A stretch of 64,000 bases of DNA, from assembly GCF_965638725.1 (NCBI RefSeq), contig NC_134960.1, forward strand, positions 5,582,501-5,646,500. Reading direction: 5' to 3'. Under the pieces are notes generated by a model. The model made no database searches. It saw nothing but the letters and a program-made list of their open reading frames with translations, and was not told the DNA's origin. This document shows, in pieces, positions 1 to 11,810 of the stretch (position 1 is the first letter of the stretch; every line of letters starts with the position of its first letter). The DNA comes from Aptenodytes patagonicus (taxonomy: Eukaryota > Chordata > Aves > Sphenisciformes > Spheniscidae). The position numbers and the translations under genes are program-made.

Positions 1-2214
1 AAATTCACAATTTCCTGTGCTTTAACCTGGCAAGTGCCGTATCGGTGGGGGAGTCTTATTTAGATCATTTCAGATTATGTCCCTTTCCAAAGCGGGCTGT
101 TGTGGCCAAGGATTTGCCACCATTCTGCTTCAGTGAGGAGGCTCTCAGATTTCACATGAAACTAAGTAGAGGGTGTTTTGTATGTTTTCAGCACAAATTT
201 AGTTACAACTATGATCAAATAAATATTTGGGAAGAGTAACAAATACTGCTATGAAGAGAGCTGAGAGTGGCAATCGGATCCTTCCAACTCCTTTGAGTTT
301 TAAACCTCAGATTGTCTTTGGGGCACTTCTGCTCTCTCTGTTCTGTGAAGAAGATGTAATTAATTTCCACATCACCATGATTTGTTCAGTATTGCATTAA
401 CCACCCTGCCTCGTAACCAAGCTAACCACTCTTCAACTCATTCCCTTGAAATTCGGCTGTAAGTGGACGCTGACCTCACCCCAGGGAACTATTTTCCTGG
501 AGACTTTTTCTAGCACTAAAAACGCAGTTACATCTTGGTAGGCTATTAAATCCACATGTGAAAATAAACTCATCTGTCATCCCGTGCATGCAGTTTGGCT
601 TCCCTTTAAGGAGACATAAATGCATTAGAGCATCCCATTAAGGCAATTTACATGTCTTGCTTTATTTTCCCAGACAGGCCATTTCTTCCTTGGAGATTAC
701 CAGCTTTTGGGAAAACGTATCAACTAAGGAGTCACGGAATAACAGAGTCACGGAATAAGTCACCTTGTCCTTCAGGTGCTACTGCCTGGAACAAATGCCA
801 GCCTGGCCTGTGTTTTGAACAATAGGCAGCTTTTCACACAGCCCTCTTCACCCCCGAGACACTTCTTTTTCACAGCCATGTGGCAATGGGGGGGGGGGGA
901 ATTAAGGCCCAAAGGCTGGAAAAATGAAAACAGAAAGCAGCGAAGCACTGCTGAGATAAGCAGATCGGTGCTCACAGGGTACAAGGAGACTTGCTGGAGA
1001 GACGTGCCCCGCAGGATCTACAGTCGGCAGCAGTTTGTCACCAGGGTCGCAGATGCCTGGGCAGCGAAGGGGGAAGAGCCACGATGGCAGGTCTGCTCCC
1101 CGGGTTTCGCTCAGCATTGTCCTCTGCTCTGTCAAGTGAAGGTCCATCAATCATCGTTCAGCGGTTATCTAATGATCGAGGGGCTTCTCCACAAGCACTC
1201 GGCTGCTAGAGACAGGCAGCGAGCAATGGGACATGAAATCTCCAGCTCGCCCATCTCACCAGTGCGTGATGGACTAAAGCCATTCCCTTATTTTGTGAGA
1301 TACCAGGGAAGACACACACACTCGTCTGCTTGCTGAAAGACACGGATTCTGAAGACAGCTAAATAAAACAAACTAGAAAAAGACTAATGGTAAAAAATGA
1401 CAAAAATCCTCAAAAAAAGGTTTGGATGTGCTAGTCTTCCTTCTTATTCCAACCGTGTCCCTACTGCCATGGACTCAGAGGCTTTCAGCTTGTTCCTCAG
1501 AGGTCTGACTGTTAATTCACCCACCAGTCCTTGAGGAAGAAATGCTCCGGAGATTTCATCTGGGTTGGAAATAGTCCTCACTTCCTAATGACAGCCCAGC
1601 CGATAAGACAGCCCTTTACGGTCCCGACTGCTGCTGCTATGGCGTGTTTTGTCACACTGTGACAAATTACGAAGTGTTCTGTCGCTGAAATGCCTTCAGT
1701 AGCATTTATATTTAAGAAAAACTCCAGGTTGCACAGATAAGGTAGCTGATGATATGCAGTTTCTACATCTCAAGTTTTTTAATGTATTTTTTCCTAAACA
1801 TCCGGCATTTCTTGACATCCATTAATTTTTTTTTTTTTTAATTTTTTTGCAAAAGAGGTAACTGTTTCCAGCAGAAAGCAATTTCTGACTAACTTCACCA
1901 CAGGCCTGCAGTGCATGACATGCAAATGATACCACTGCAAATATGCAAACAGCTGGGGAAAAAGGTGAGTAATGCAGTCGCTTGGCAAAGAATCACAGCA
2001 GCCTGTATTCTCACTTAGAAATTTTAGAACGCACTTGCTGCGATGCAAGAAGAGACCACAACGGGCCAAAGGCCTGGAGTCACCCGACGTTGGTTTCTTG
2101 CTCCTCTGCCCCACCAGCAATAAGGCTTTGGGAACACTGAGAGGTCACTTGGAAACACCTCCGGGCTGGAGATAGGTCGGACAGCCTCCTCAACTATAAT
2201 TTTGTCCTTTTTAG
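1..2214. other. Gene-poor stretch, no gene recognised
   Basis: I see no recognisable exon here. A 12-base G run lies at 888-899. A 14-bp direct repeat, GAGTCACGGAATAA, occurs at 729-742 and 745-758, a 16-bp period that faintly recalls the tail octamers of CR1 elements. A frame from about 776 to 1336 is open, but it lacks a conserved-looking composition and plausible splice sites. Confidence 0.5.
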
Positions 2215-2374
2215 GATGTCAGAAGACTCTGACGTCCTCAGATCCGGTCTCAATCTCCTATTACCTCAAAACGTCCCAAGCAACGTGTTTGACTCCCTGG
2301 CTGATGGTCTGGAGGACCAGACAATCTGCTTCCCAGGCTCTGTCGCAAGGGATGATGGAGAAAAACAGATGTAA
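2215..2374 (+). CDS. Speculative terminal coding exon of an unknown plus-strand gene
   Basis: A pyrimidine-rich acceptor (tttgtcctttttag) ends at 2214. It is followed by an open frame that begins G-ATG at 2216 and runs 52 codons to TAA at 2372-2374. The peptide starts MSEDSDVLRS and ends GSVARDDGEKQM. It is acidic and has an ordinary protein composition, unlike most chance frames nearby. An AATAAA at about 3,071 would suit a 3' UTR of 0.7 kb. I do not recognise the peptide. No upstream exon with matching phase was found, and a second frame is also open across the same bases, so chance is quite possible. In human the neighbour on this side of NME5 is WNT8A, but the peptide carries none of the cysteine-rich WNT signature. 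Confidence 0.2.
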
Positions 2375-5300
2375 TCCATTTTGGCAGTGGTATACGTTTT
2401 CATATTACTTTGCTGCTATGTTTATTTCCACTGATTTTTTTTTTTTCAAGTACTTGTTCAGGATCCTACACATACCCAGTATACTTAAAAACATTCCTTC
2501 CACATTAATCATGTAAGAGGAACAATGTATTTTGTGCCAACATACTGATACTTGCCCTGGAGAGCCTTTTTTCCTTAGGGAACTCCATGACACAGGACGC
2601 CTGGACCGAGCCCGTTGGTGTGCCAGAGCAAGATAATCAAAGCAAGATCGTTACATCAGGATTGGACATCTCAGGGAAGGACGTGCAAGAGAAGGCTGTA
2701 AGAAAGGGAGCAAATTTATGCTGCCTGCAATGGCAAAGACGAATGTATTGACTGGGCCTGAAGGGATGTAAGAAAAAAAAAAAAAAGACTTCTTTTCTGC
2801 TGGATAAACCATTAGGACTAAGAGGCCTAAGCCAGAAGCAGAGCCTATGGGTAAGTGATGGCTCAATTTAATTCATAAACCAAGTTTAACTACTTTAGCA
2901 GAACACCCCCCCCCCCCAGCAACAACAACAAAAATACCCAACCCAGGCTTGGAATCAGTTTTTGAAGTGTTTCAGCCAAGGAAAAATGCCCTATCCACTG
3001 CAGCGGGCAGCCGAGAAAACTTACAGCAAGTCAAATAGCTGGTACAGAAGTCAGGAAAAGCGAAGCCTAGAATAAAACATGCCGTCAGCTGTTCACGTGG
3101 GCACAGCCCCATTTATGTGAGGGGCACATGTCCTCCAAAGTGAGGGTCTAGATACCTTCTCAGAACACTGTCTCTGTACTTTCAGTCATTCGAGAAAGCA
3201 ATAGCTCTTTGAAACTAGAGAGTGATGCCAAAAAATCTTGATTTCCACAAAGCAAAGTCAGGGATAACAGCACCGACGGCAAGGACAGGACTGCCCAGCC
3301 CATGTGGAGACTTAGACTACCCCAAGGCTGCCTCTCTCCACTGCAACCTCGCCTAAAAGACTCCCCATCTCTTCTCTCATCTCCAAGAGCCCTCCTAATT
3401 TAGCTGAATGGGTTAATTGTGACTCATCTTATTATTTCTCCCAAAGAAAAGATCCAGAAAGTTACGGCATTCCCCTTAGGTGTCTGCACCCCCTGCTGTG
3501 GCCTGAACTTAAGACACCAGAGGAGCTGCAATATTAGCTGCACTGGAATGTTTTGGTTTTCCCTTGCAAAACAGGCCCAATCTCTCCAAGTGTGAATGTG
3601 CTTCAGTTACCAAAATATACTTCAGAGGGGGGAGAAAAGGAAATTTCCATTTTTTGTATTTAACTAAAGAATTCCCATTTTTGTTGAAAGCAAACAGAAA
3701 AGGGCATGCCTCAACACGTTCCCCTTGCACTATATATAAATGTAAGAAGAAACTTTTAGAAGAAAATTTTTTCCTCTAAAGATTAGACAAATTCCCATCA
3801 GCAATCTGTCACCTCTGGACCAGCGTGCAAATCCTACAACCTCCGCAAGCACAAACAATTTAGTGTTACACATGTGTGCACATAAAAGAGACATTATATT
3901 TCTGGAAAACCCACCTGGCACCAGGTACTGCTATTTCACATGCACAGGTGGGTTGGCACATACGAACGGTGACTTCTGAAAATTCTTCTGTGTTTAAACT
4001 TTCTCAGCCATAAGGAAGAAAACCTGTAGCAGAACTGCAAATTAATACTAGGTGACAATGAAACAATTGATTTTCATTGGAACTGGATAGATAAATAAAG
4101 ATCCAATTTCTTGTCAGTACAAGGGAGTGAAAATCAAAAGCTGCCAGTTTATACTGTCAGGACGTTACGCTCTCAGGTCATACACAAATGGACAAAATAG
4201 CATTCACCTCAGCAGAATTACACCAGATTATAGTACCTAAGGATGTGGCCCAACATCATAATCTGCAGTAAATTTATAAAAGCACACATGAAACTGTTAA
4301 TTTCATTTTAAAAATATACTTTATCTTACACCTTTTCCCTCACGTCAGCTGATGAAGGTCACATTAACTGCTTGTACCCAGAAAAAAAGCAGCTAGAGGG
4401 GAAAAAAAAATAGCTAGAAAATTTAATTGTCCATCAGTCTGTGCTCTCTCTGTCCCTGTCAGTCTTGCCTACACACGCCTGCGATCGTTACCGAGTTGAG
4501 CAGAGTTCAGTAAGAATATTTGCAAGGTGGAGGCATAGGGAAACATTTTATTTCAGTGTTGTAGGAACAGAGGAAGACACAGGCAGCTGAAGCTGAGCTT
4601 GCAGAGGAGAACACCACACCTGTCCTCATCTGGCCTTTTCTCTACCTGTTGTCTTTTGTTTCGCAGCTCCAAATGATGGTGTAAGTGAACACAGCGTGGT
4701 TTCCTCTTGGATCATTGCCTTTAGTGGCTGTAGACAGCAACACAGAACAGAAAACAAAACGGTCGGAGATGCTGCTAGAGCAGAGAAACAGGGATCTTCC
4801 CGGTCACAGACTCGGCTGTATGGCTGGAGCTGCATTACTCCAGCCTCGGAGCTGCGCTCCAAACCTGCTAGTTCAATACAGACAGACACGACATCAGAAC
4901 TATGCCGGCTCCACTCATTCTCACTTCCACAGATGAAGCATGACTTCTCACTCTCCGTTACAGCTCCCCAGCCCCCCTCTCCCACAGCTGTGTTAGGTAA
5001 AAGTTTTCTTATGACTATTTTCAGTTGAAATGTTGTTTTGGCTTCGATTTATTCCCACTAAACTGAATTTACACGTAATTATTACTGCAATGCCTTAGCA
5101 AGAGGCATGCTAAAATACCATCTTTTCCTTTACTATAAGACGTTCTTATAAGATGTTAGACCAACTGATTCTTTAAGGTTATTCTGCAATACATGTTATT
5201 TTTAAAAATAAGCCTTGGCTGGACTGAAAGAAAACTGGCCACTAATTTTTGATCGCTGATTTAGGAAGTCCAAAAGTCATTAACAGACTTGTAACAGGCA

Positions 5301-5920
5301 TTACTACAGTGATAACAGCTTTCTCCATTAAAACATCGTATCACACAGAGAAATTCTCTCCACGTGTTCAGGTAACAGTCACCATCTCCAAGGAAACATT
5401 TCAAAACATGATATGCCAAATGATCCAAGCACCAAACGACTGGCAAACCTTGAGAACACAGGTGTTAAACTCCCCATTCCTACGTACAAGTAGGTACTTA
5501 AACGCGCAGATCCCAGCGGTGCATATGCAATAACCATCTGCTTGTGCAATTACCCGTATTTCCACTCCAAAGTCTAGTGCAGGCAATAGGTGCAGGAGCG
5601 CTAACGCTGTAAGAAATGGACAGTTCAACCTAGCAGTCCATGAGGTATTGGGTGATCATGTGAATATTTACCCATGTTCAGACAGGAAAATTGAGATGTT
5701 AGACACACAGAAGACTGGTGGACAAGCCTGAATTCAGGGTTTGGTAGCCTTGACTTGTATTCTGTTCCAAAAAAGACAGTGAAGAGACATCCTCCACATT
5801 AACTCAGAGGACATTAGACTGGGCTACAGATCTAGTACATGGTGCCAAATCTCCTTAACTACAAGCAGACATTTTTTATTGAGGAGATACACTGATATAC
5901 TGCTCAGCTGATATGATACA
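2375..5920. other. Intergenic, no gene seen
   Basis: No exon, RNA gene or clear repeat is recognised. There are simple runs only: an A run near 2,773-2,786 and a 12-base C run at 2,906-2,917. A plus-strand AATAAA lies at about 3,071. Confidence 0.5.
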
Positions 5921-5924
5921 AAGC

Positions 5925-6115
5925 TGGAACTGAAGAGAGATGGGTTTTATTCTTGATCCTGCTGCTGCTCCAAAGGATGACCTGAGTCATTTCACTTCTC
6001 TGTCCCTGACCTTCACATTTGTACCATTTCTGTACTGCTAGTTCCTTTGTATGGCATTGCCTTGTCTGCTGAGGAGAGATGTTGTAAAGAAACTAGGTAT
6101 CGTTATTAAAACAAT
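5925..6115 (+). repeat. MIR-like (CORE-SINE) relic
   Basis: The stretch follows the order of a MIR/CORE-SINE in sense. First comes a segment like 'gatgggttttattc..gatcctgctgctg'. Next is 'ggatgacctgagtcatttca', which corresponds to 'gtgaccttgggcaagtcactt'. Then 'cttctctgtccctgacctt' corresponds to the 'tctctgtgcctcagttt' core. Last is a 'gttgtaaagaaactaggtatcgttatta' tail. It is heavily diverged and therefore ancient. The family name is recalled from memory and was not searched. Confidence 0.55.
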
Positions 6116-9100
6116 GTTTACGGATTACTTAAAATTGTTCATTCCAGGAATCCCATGTAGTCTTAAAAAGGAACATTTTGCAGAGAGAATGAGCAACTGG
6201 TAAAGATACATCATGGCTGCTTCGTAGTGTGGTGACATTCTTTGCCATTTGTAACGATGAATTAATAGCAATTACAACACTAAGTTTGGGGAATGCCTCG
6301 AGTCTGAGTCAGCGCTCAGGTGAGGCAATGTTTTATTGCAGTTCATTAAAAAAAAAAAAGCAATAAAAGGCTTAAGAACCATCACAGATCCTAACTACAT
6401 GAAGCTAATAATCAGTATGATAAACTATCATTTACATGAATAGGAAATTGAACGGACATTTCATTTCCTACACCTTTTGTTGCTCCCATTCAATTGCACT
6501 GAGGGTGCTATTCAGGGAAGCCAGCATGGTGCCTGTTTACAAGAGAACTTTGCAAAACAAAGACAGTCACGGTCAAAACTTTGCTGGTCAATTCAGTATA
6601 TTTACATGGAAGACCTCTGAAGGAAAAAAAAAAAGTATTCTGAAATAGCCTCATGGGATCGTTTAGCTGGAAGTGGTAAGTAGCAGGGAATGATCTCACG
6701 GCTATCTAGATGTGTGGTGGACACAGAGAAGAGCCTCTGGTTTTCAAACAGAGGCTTGATCAAACTTTCCTCATCTGGGCAAAAATACCATTGCACAACT
6801 CCCTTAGCAAAATGGCAAATGACAAAGTGTTCTGCATGCAGACAACAGTATTGTCCAGATCTGGCTCCAGAGAGGAATCTGGCACAAACTCTTAGCTTTC
6901 AACAGGAGCGGAGAATGTGCCATGCCAATATCTGGCAATACATTTCAGACGTATGTACAATGTACCAGCTGAGCAGCTCCCAGAAATGATCCGATTTTCC
7001 GTCTTTCTTTTAACTAAGAGAATGGAATTGCTCCGGATTTACAATGAAGCAAACTGAAAGCACAGTTGGAACCACTGTTTTGAAGACGACCTTGCTATGC
7101 CATAACTTTTCACGGTTCAGTTGCTAAATTACACATTATAAAAATAAGTAAGTGCAATTGAGAGACTGTGTTAATCTCAGAAGTTTAAACATCACCCCGT
7201 AATGACTGCTTTATATTGGCCCATAGTAAAGTACTTTATGGGGCATGCAGGAGATTTATCCGCACGCGTACGTTAAATACTCCTGGGAATTTTCTCACAT
7301 AGAGAGACGAGGCCTGACACAAAACTAAATACGTACAAAACATTGCCGTCATTCACACTGCAACAGGAATGCCACCCAGTAAGAAAAAACTTTACAACAC
7401 CTAAATGAGATAAGAACCGATAGCCAGCATAGCAATAAGATGTTGCTTTTGGAAGTGCAGAATTTCCTACCCTGACAATCAGTGCAGATTCTGGAAACAT
7501 AACAAAAAAACAACTGTCCCCTTGCAAGGAAATGAGAGCTTAGGCGTTGACTATAAATAGATTATAGAGAAGCATGGGTGGTTTGCAGAGTAGTTTACTA
7601 AAGCCGAGAGCATTTAGAGCCAAATTAGGTTCTTGCACATAAAAATTCCCTGGAATTTAGGGTGAGTTCATATGTGATTGCTCACCCAGGCAGTCTGGGG
7701 CTGGCAGACTGCACCCAACTGCCTTTCGCAATTCTCTCTAGTAATACAGAAGATCCATCCAGGCTGACTCAGAGATCCCAGGTAAGACAACTTTTAAATA
7801 AAGTAAATATGATGGTAAAAGAGTTGCATATACGGTACCAGTGTCTTTTTTTTTTTTTTTTTAAATAATCATGCTTCAGAATAGTACCGCAGCTGAGCAA
7901 GAGTGGATCAGTCAGGTTTCTCAGGGGACAAAATATGATGCCGTACAAGACAGATGTAAGCACACCCAGCGCGCCACTGCATGAAGTACTTTGTATGAAA
8001 GCATCACCTCCCTCAGCTGTAAAACACAAGCGGTAAACTGAAGAGAATTCTTAATCCTTCAGTGTTATCATTATTACAGTATCATTCACCCACTTGTCTG
8101 CAAGCTGCCTTCTTCTCCCACCAACTGCTTAGTCTTACAACAATGCCTCATTTCTGGCTCAGAAGACCAACAATAGGCTCTCCCCTGAGCTGATGGCAGC
8201 ATCTCCATGATCACTTGGCAGGAGGCAGCATAACAATAATTTGACAGGCATCCTCCCAAGGAGGCTCAACACATCAGTCATGCTGCTGACACACTCCGCA
8301 CCCAGAGGAGCTCATCCAGACTACGGAAGATTTCTAGGTATGGACAGCTGCTCCTGATGGAGCATAGGTGCTTTTTCTGTTTCACCAACAGCAGAAAAAG
8401 AAAGTGCCTATTTCCTGTGATGGTCCTTGCGACATTGCCATGCTGGTTTGAGCTAAGTCTGTGTGAGTAAAGCAAAGCAGCAGGTAACCAGTAGAGAGGA
8501 CTGAAGTCCTATTTCTAGTCCAAGAACAAATCTACTGACTGGCATCTAAAAGGAAATAGCACTGCAAAAACAATTGTAAGTTACCTTTTTATGATGTGCA
8601 AAGAGTCTCTCTTTCCAATAAAATAAAAATAATTACTCTTCAGATTTTTTTTAAAAAGGAAATTGAAAAACCACAGTATTTTCAACTACAGTATTTTCAG
8701 AAGATGCACTGGTGTTGGGTAGTACCAAAACCAACCATCATTCGCTGTCCAGAATAACACGAATTATCTTGATCTGACTGCTCCGACGTAACGAATTAAA
8801 ATTAATTAAGACCCTTGTGTCTTTAAATAAAAACCGTCATCGCTCCTTCCCTTCATACAGTGCCATGAGACAAACGTCCATCAGTTTATCATCAATGTAC
8901 CAATTTTGCTTAGACCACTGTTGTTTAAAGGACGGTCAAGATTAATAACTTAAATGAAGGAAGAAAGACAAATCCTCTCTTCTTTTCCTACATGAGAAAG
9001 ACGAGGGTTTGCAAATCTCCATGTAACACTTTTTTTTTTTTTTTTTTTGCTTAAAGTTACTGAATGAAAGTCCTAAGCTCTGAATAGTGACTCACTTCTG

Positions 9101-11595
9101 AGGCTCGGCATGCCGGAATGCTCTGACTTACGTAGGCAATGAGGAACTAGCGTTGATTGAGGTTTCTGCCATCTTTAAAGTATGTTCAAGGTTCCTGGCA
9201 GTTTAACTGCTCTTAAAGATAATAAATCCCTTATGAGACAAGGAAGGCTGAGCAATCATGTACTTCAGACTAGCTCAATCTGTATAGTTCCAAGAATAAC
9301 TTCCAGTGCAGGTGATAGCAAGCATATGATAACCAAAGTTCCAGGAAAAAGTCTGTTGAAAAAACAGAATTATGGGAAACAGACTGAACTGCTGGTTTTA
9401 TGGACATAGCTCTATTCCAGCACTCAGGCAGTAAAACTAAAATGAACTCCCCCAAAGTTAAAAATACCCAATAAAACTCAATAGGCAAGGTAATTATTTT
9501 GACTCGACAGAGGGAGAAGACAGGTCACTCGTTCCCACAGAGAGTAGCTTACCTTGCTGACACCATCATCTGTTTTTTCCAAAGCTACGTTTTCTGTGAT
9601 ATGGATTTATAACACTGGCCAAGCCTATAGCGCTCTGGGCCAAATAAAAACCTAAAGACTAAAAGAAATGTAAGCAGCACGTTCTCCAACACCCTCTCCG
9701 GTGGTGTCACAGCTCCCTCAGGGGACCAGGCTGGTTGTCCATTTTACGTTCCCGGGACTGACATTCTGCCCACATCCTACTTATTAATGCAGGTTCCTCA
9801 AGATCTCAGCTGTGAGATTTGCTGCACCAATACTTGCCCTAGGTGTACAGATACAGTGAGTCAGGATGGCGCCCAAGGGATGAAGGTATCTTCTCTCTAC
9901 CTTTCCCTTAGAAAAATGGAAGTGAACACCAGTCAGCAATTGAAGGTGTTAGCTCTAGTATTAGAGAATAAATCCGCGATAGAAATACACTTGAATGACC
10001 GAAGCTTTATATTGCACAGGTTATAAAGGTAAACATTTGCAACATCAGCTGCTTTTGCCCTTTCTCCTGGTAAGGACCCACATACTCTCCATGGAAGTTA
10101 TGATCTTCTCTAGGTACAATATAACACAGGTCTGCCGCAGAAGCAAAACTGAAAACTCCAGCAGTAACATAAAGGAGATATTTATTGTCAAGCAGCATCA
10201 CATAAAAATAAGTAAGCAAATGCCATAGTAACTAACAAAATACAGGAGAATGTCTTGTGAATTCACCGGGTTTTAGTTTCTGGCATCTTCAAAAAAGAAA
10301 TTTTTTGATTTGGCTAACAGGAAACCACAAAGCACAACTGTCCTGTAATTGGAGCAATCAGACACATATGGGGACAATAATTATAGGCAAAACAAATTAG
10401 TTGTAAACAGATCTGTTTACTGTATTTCTAACCACCTCATATTTTTTTCTTTCATATTTGAGGGTTTGGACTTGCTTTTTTTTTTTTCCCCTTCTCCTAC
10501 AAGTCCCAAGATTTTTAGGTCTCAGTACTGTAGGGACCAGTTTTCTAAATGTTTATGCTCTGGGCTGGCAACAGTGGTTTAATTCCACTGAGAAGATAAA
10601 CAATTGGCTTAAACAAAGCTTAATGTTACAGACAAAAGACTTATGTTTCTGGTAATTACTCAAGTTGGGGGAGCAAGTTTTTTCATGAAACAAGTTATGA
10701 AATTGCTTGTTTGTTTAGTATTAGTCAAGCATACTAATATTTCAGAGTTGTGAAAATGACATTGTTTTCTCCATCCTAGCCAGTCAAACCGTAAGATACA
10801 AAGCTTGAAGTTAACAGTGCAAGTACAGCTCTTTGAAGAATATTAAAAAGCCCCACGCCCCCCCAAAAAAGAGTCCAGTTACTTTAGAAAAGGTAATAGT
10901 GCGGGATTAACCTATTGCCTGTTGAATAGCATGGCCCCTAACCCATTCTCTTGAAACTCTCAAATAGAACACATTCAAGTTCAAGGGTAAACAACACTAC
11001 AGGGAAAACAACAGAAATCAGCATACCTTTTAGGAGCAGTAGAACACAGAAAACACCCTTAAGGTGAGCTGTTCCAATTAAGCACCCTTCTTTCAAACAA
11101 ATGCTGGAAGACAGCATTAGTCCTTGACTAAAATACACCTTCTTGTGACTTCTAATGAAAATCAAAGACTGATTTATAATCACTGCGCCTTTTGCCGCTG
11201 AGATGGGAAAGGTACATTCAATGTACCTTCAAATAAGTCCTTCAAATTCCATTCTGACAAAATATGTCAGGCTCAAGTGAATCATCTTCAAGAGTGACCT
11301 TAGCTCGGTGATGTAATCAGCAATTAAAATTCTAAAGTTGCTAATATGCCTGCAGTAATTGTTTCCTAAGTTACATCCAAGCACCTCCCTTCATAATGGA
11401 ATCTGCATCTGCTAAAAAAATGCTGAAATGCAACCCTCAGTTTCACAAAGCACGGGCCAGCTGTATGTCATTTGGGAATCTGTACTGGTGTAAATAATGT
11501 TGTTCTCCCCAGACAGCCAAACCAAGATAAATAGGGAAAATAGCAGTTAAGTCACACCTGATGGGAATTTTGCCTTTTTCTAATCACCTGACACC
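6116..11595. other. Gene-poor stretch downstream of the NME5 3' end
   Basis: No coding exon is recognised on either strand. T runs lie at 7,846-7,862 (17 bases) and 9,030-9,048 (19 bases); with no SINE body next to them I do not assign them to an element. The NME5 3' UTR probably enters the right end of this interval. No canonical AATAAA lies close to its stop codon; GATAAA variants (minus strand) occur near 11,600 and 11,680. Confidence 0.5.
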
Positions 11596-11810
11596 ATAAA
11601 TTTATCACATAATTCTACATTAGTCAATAGAAAAGCTACTAGAACTATTAAATCCTGGTTAAGTGTAACGTTATTTATCCCATGAAGATGCAGGTAGTTG
11701 TGACAATAACATTTACTTCAGATAATATTGATTACATAGCCAAGGGATACACTGAAAATGATAATATCTATCTGTAACTTGGAATGCTTGAGATGATTTC
11801 CACTGAGCTC

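Noticed and set aside
776..1336. 186-codon open frame on plus
   Set aside because: It begins at a non-ATG codon, has no recognisable domain and no good splice context; other frames here are also open, so it looks like chance.
1..11700. WNT8A, the human neighbour of NME5 on this side
   Set aside because: I looked for the conserved cysteine-rich WNT motifs (such as CKCHGVSGSC) and saw none in this part of the window.
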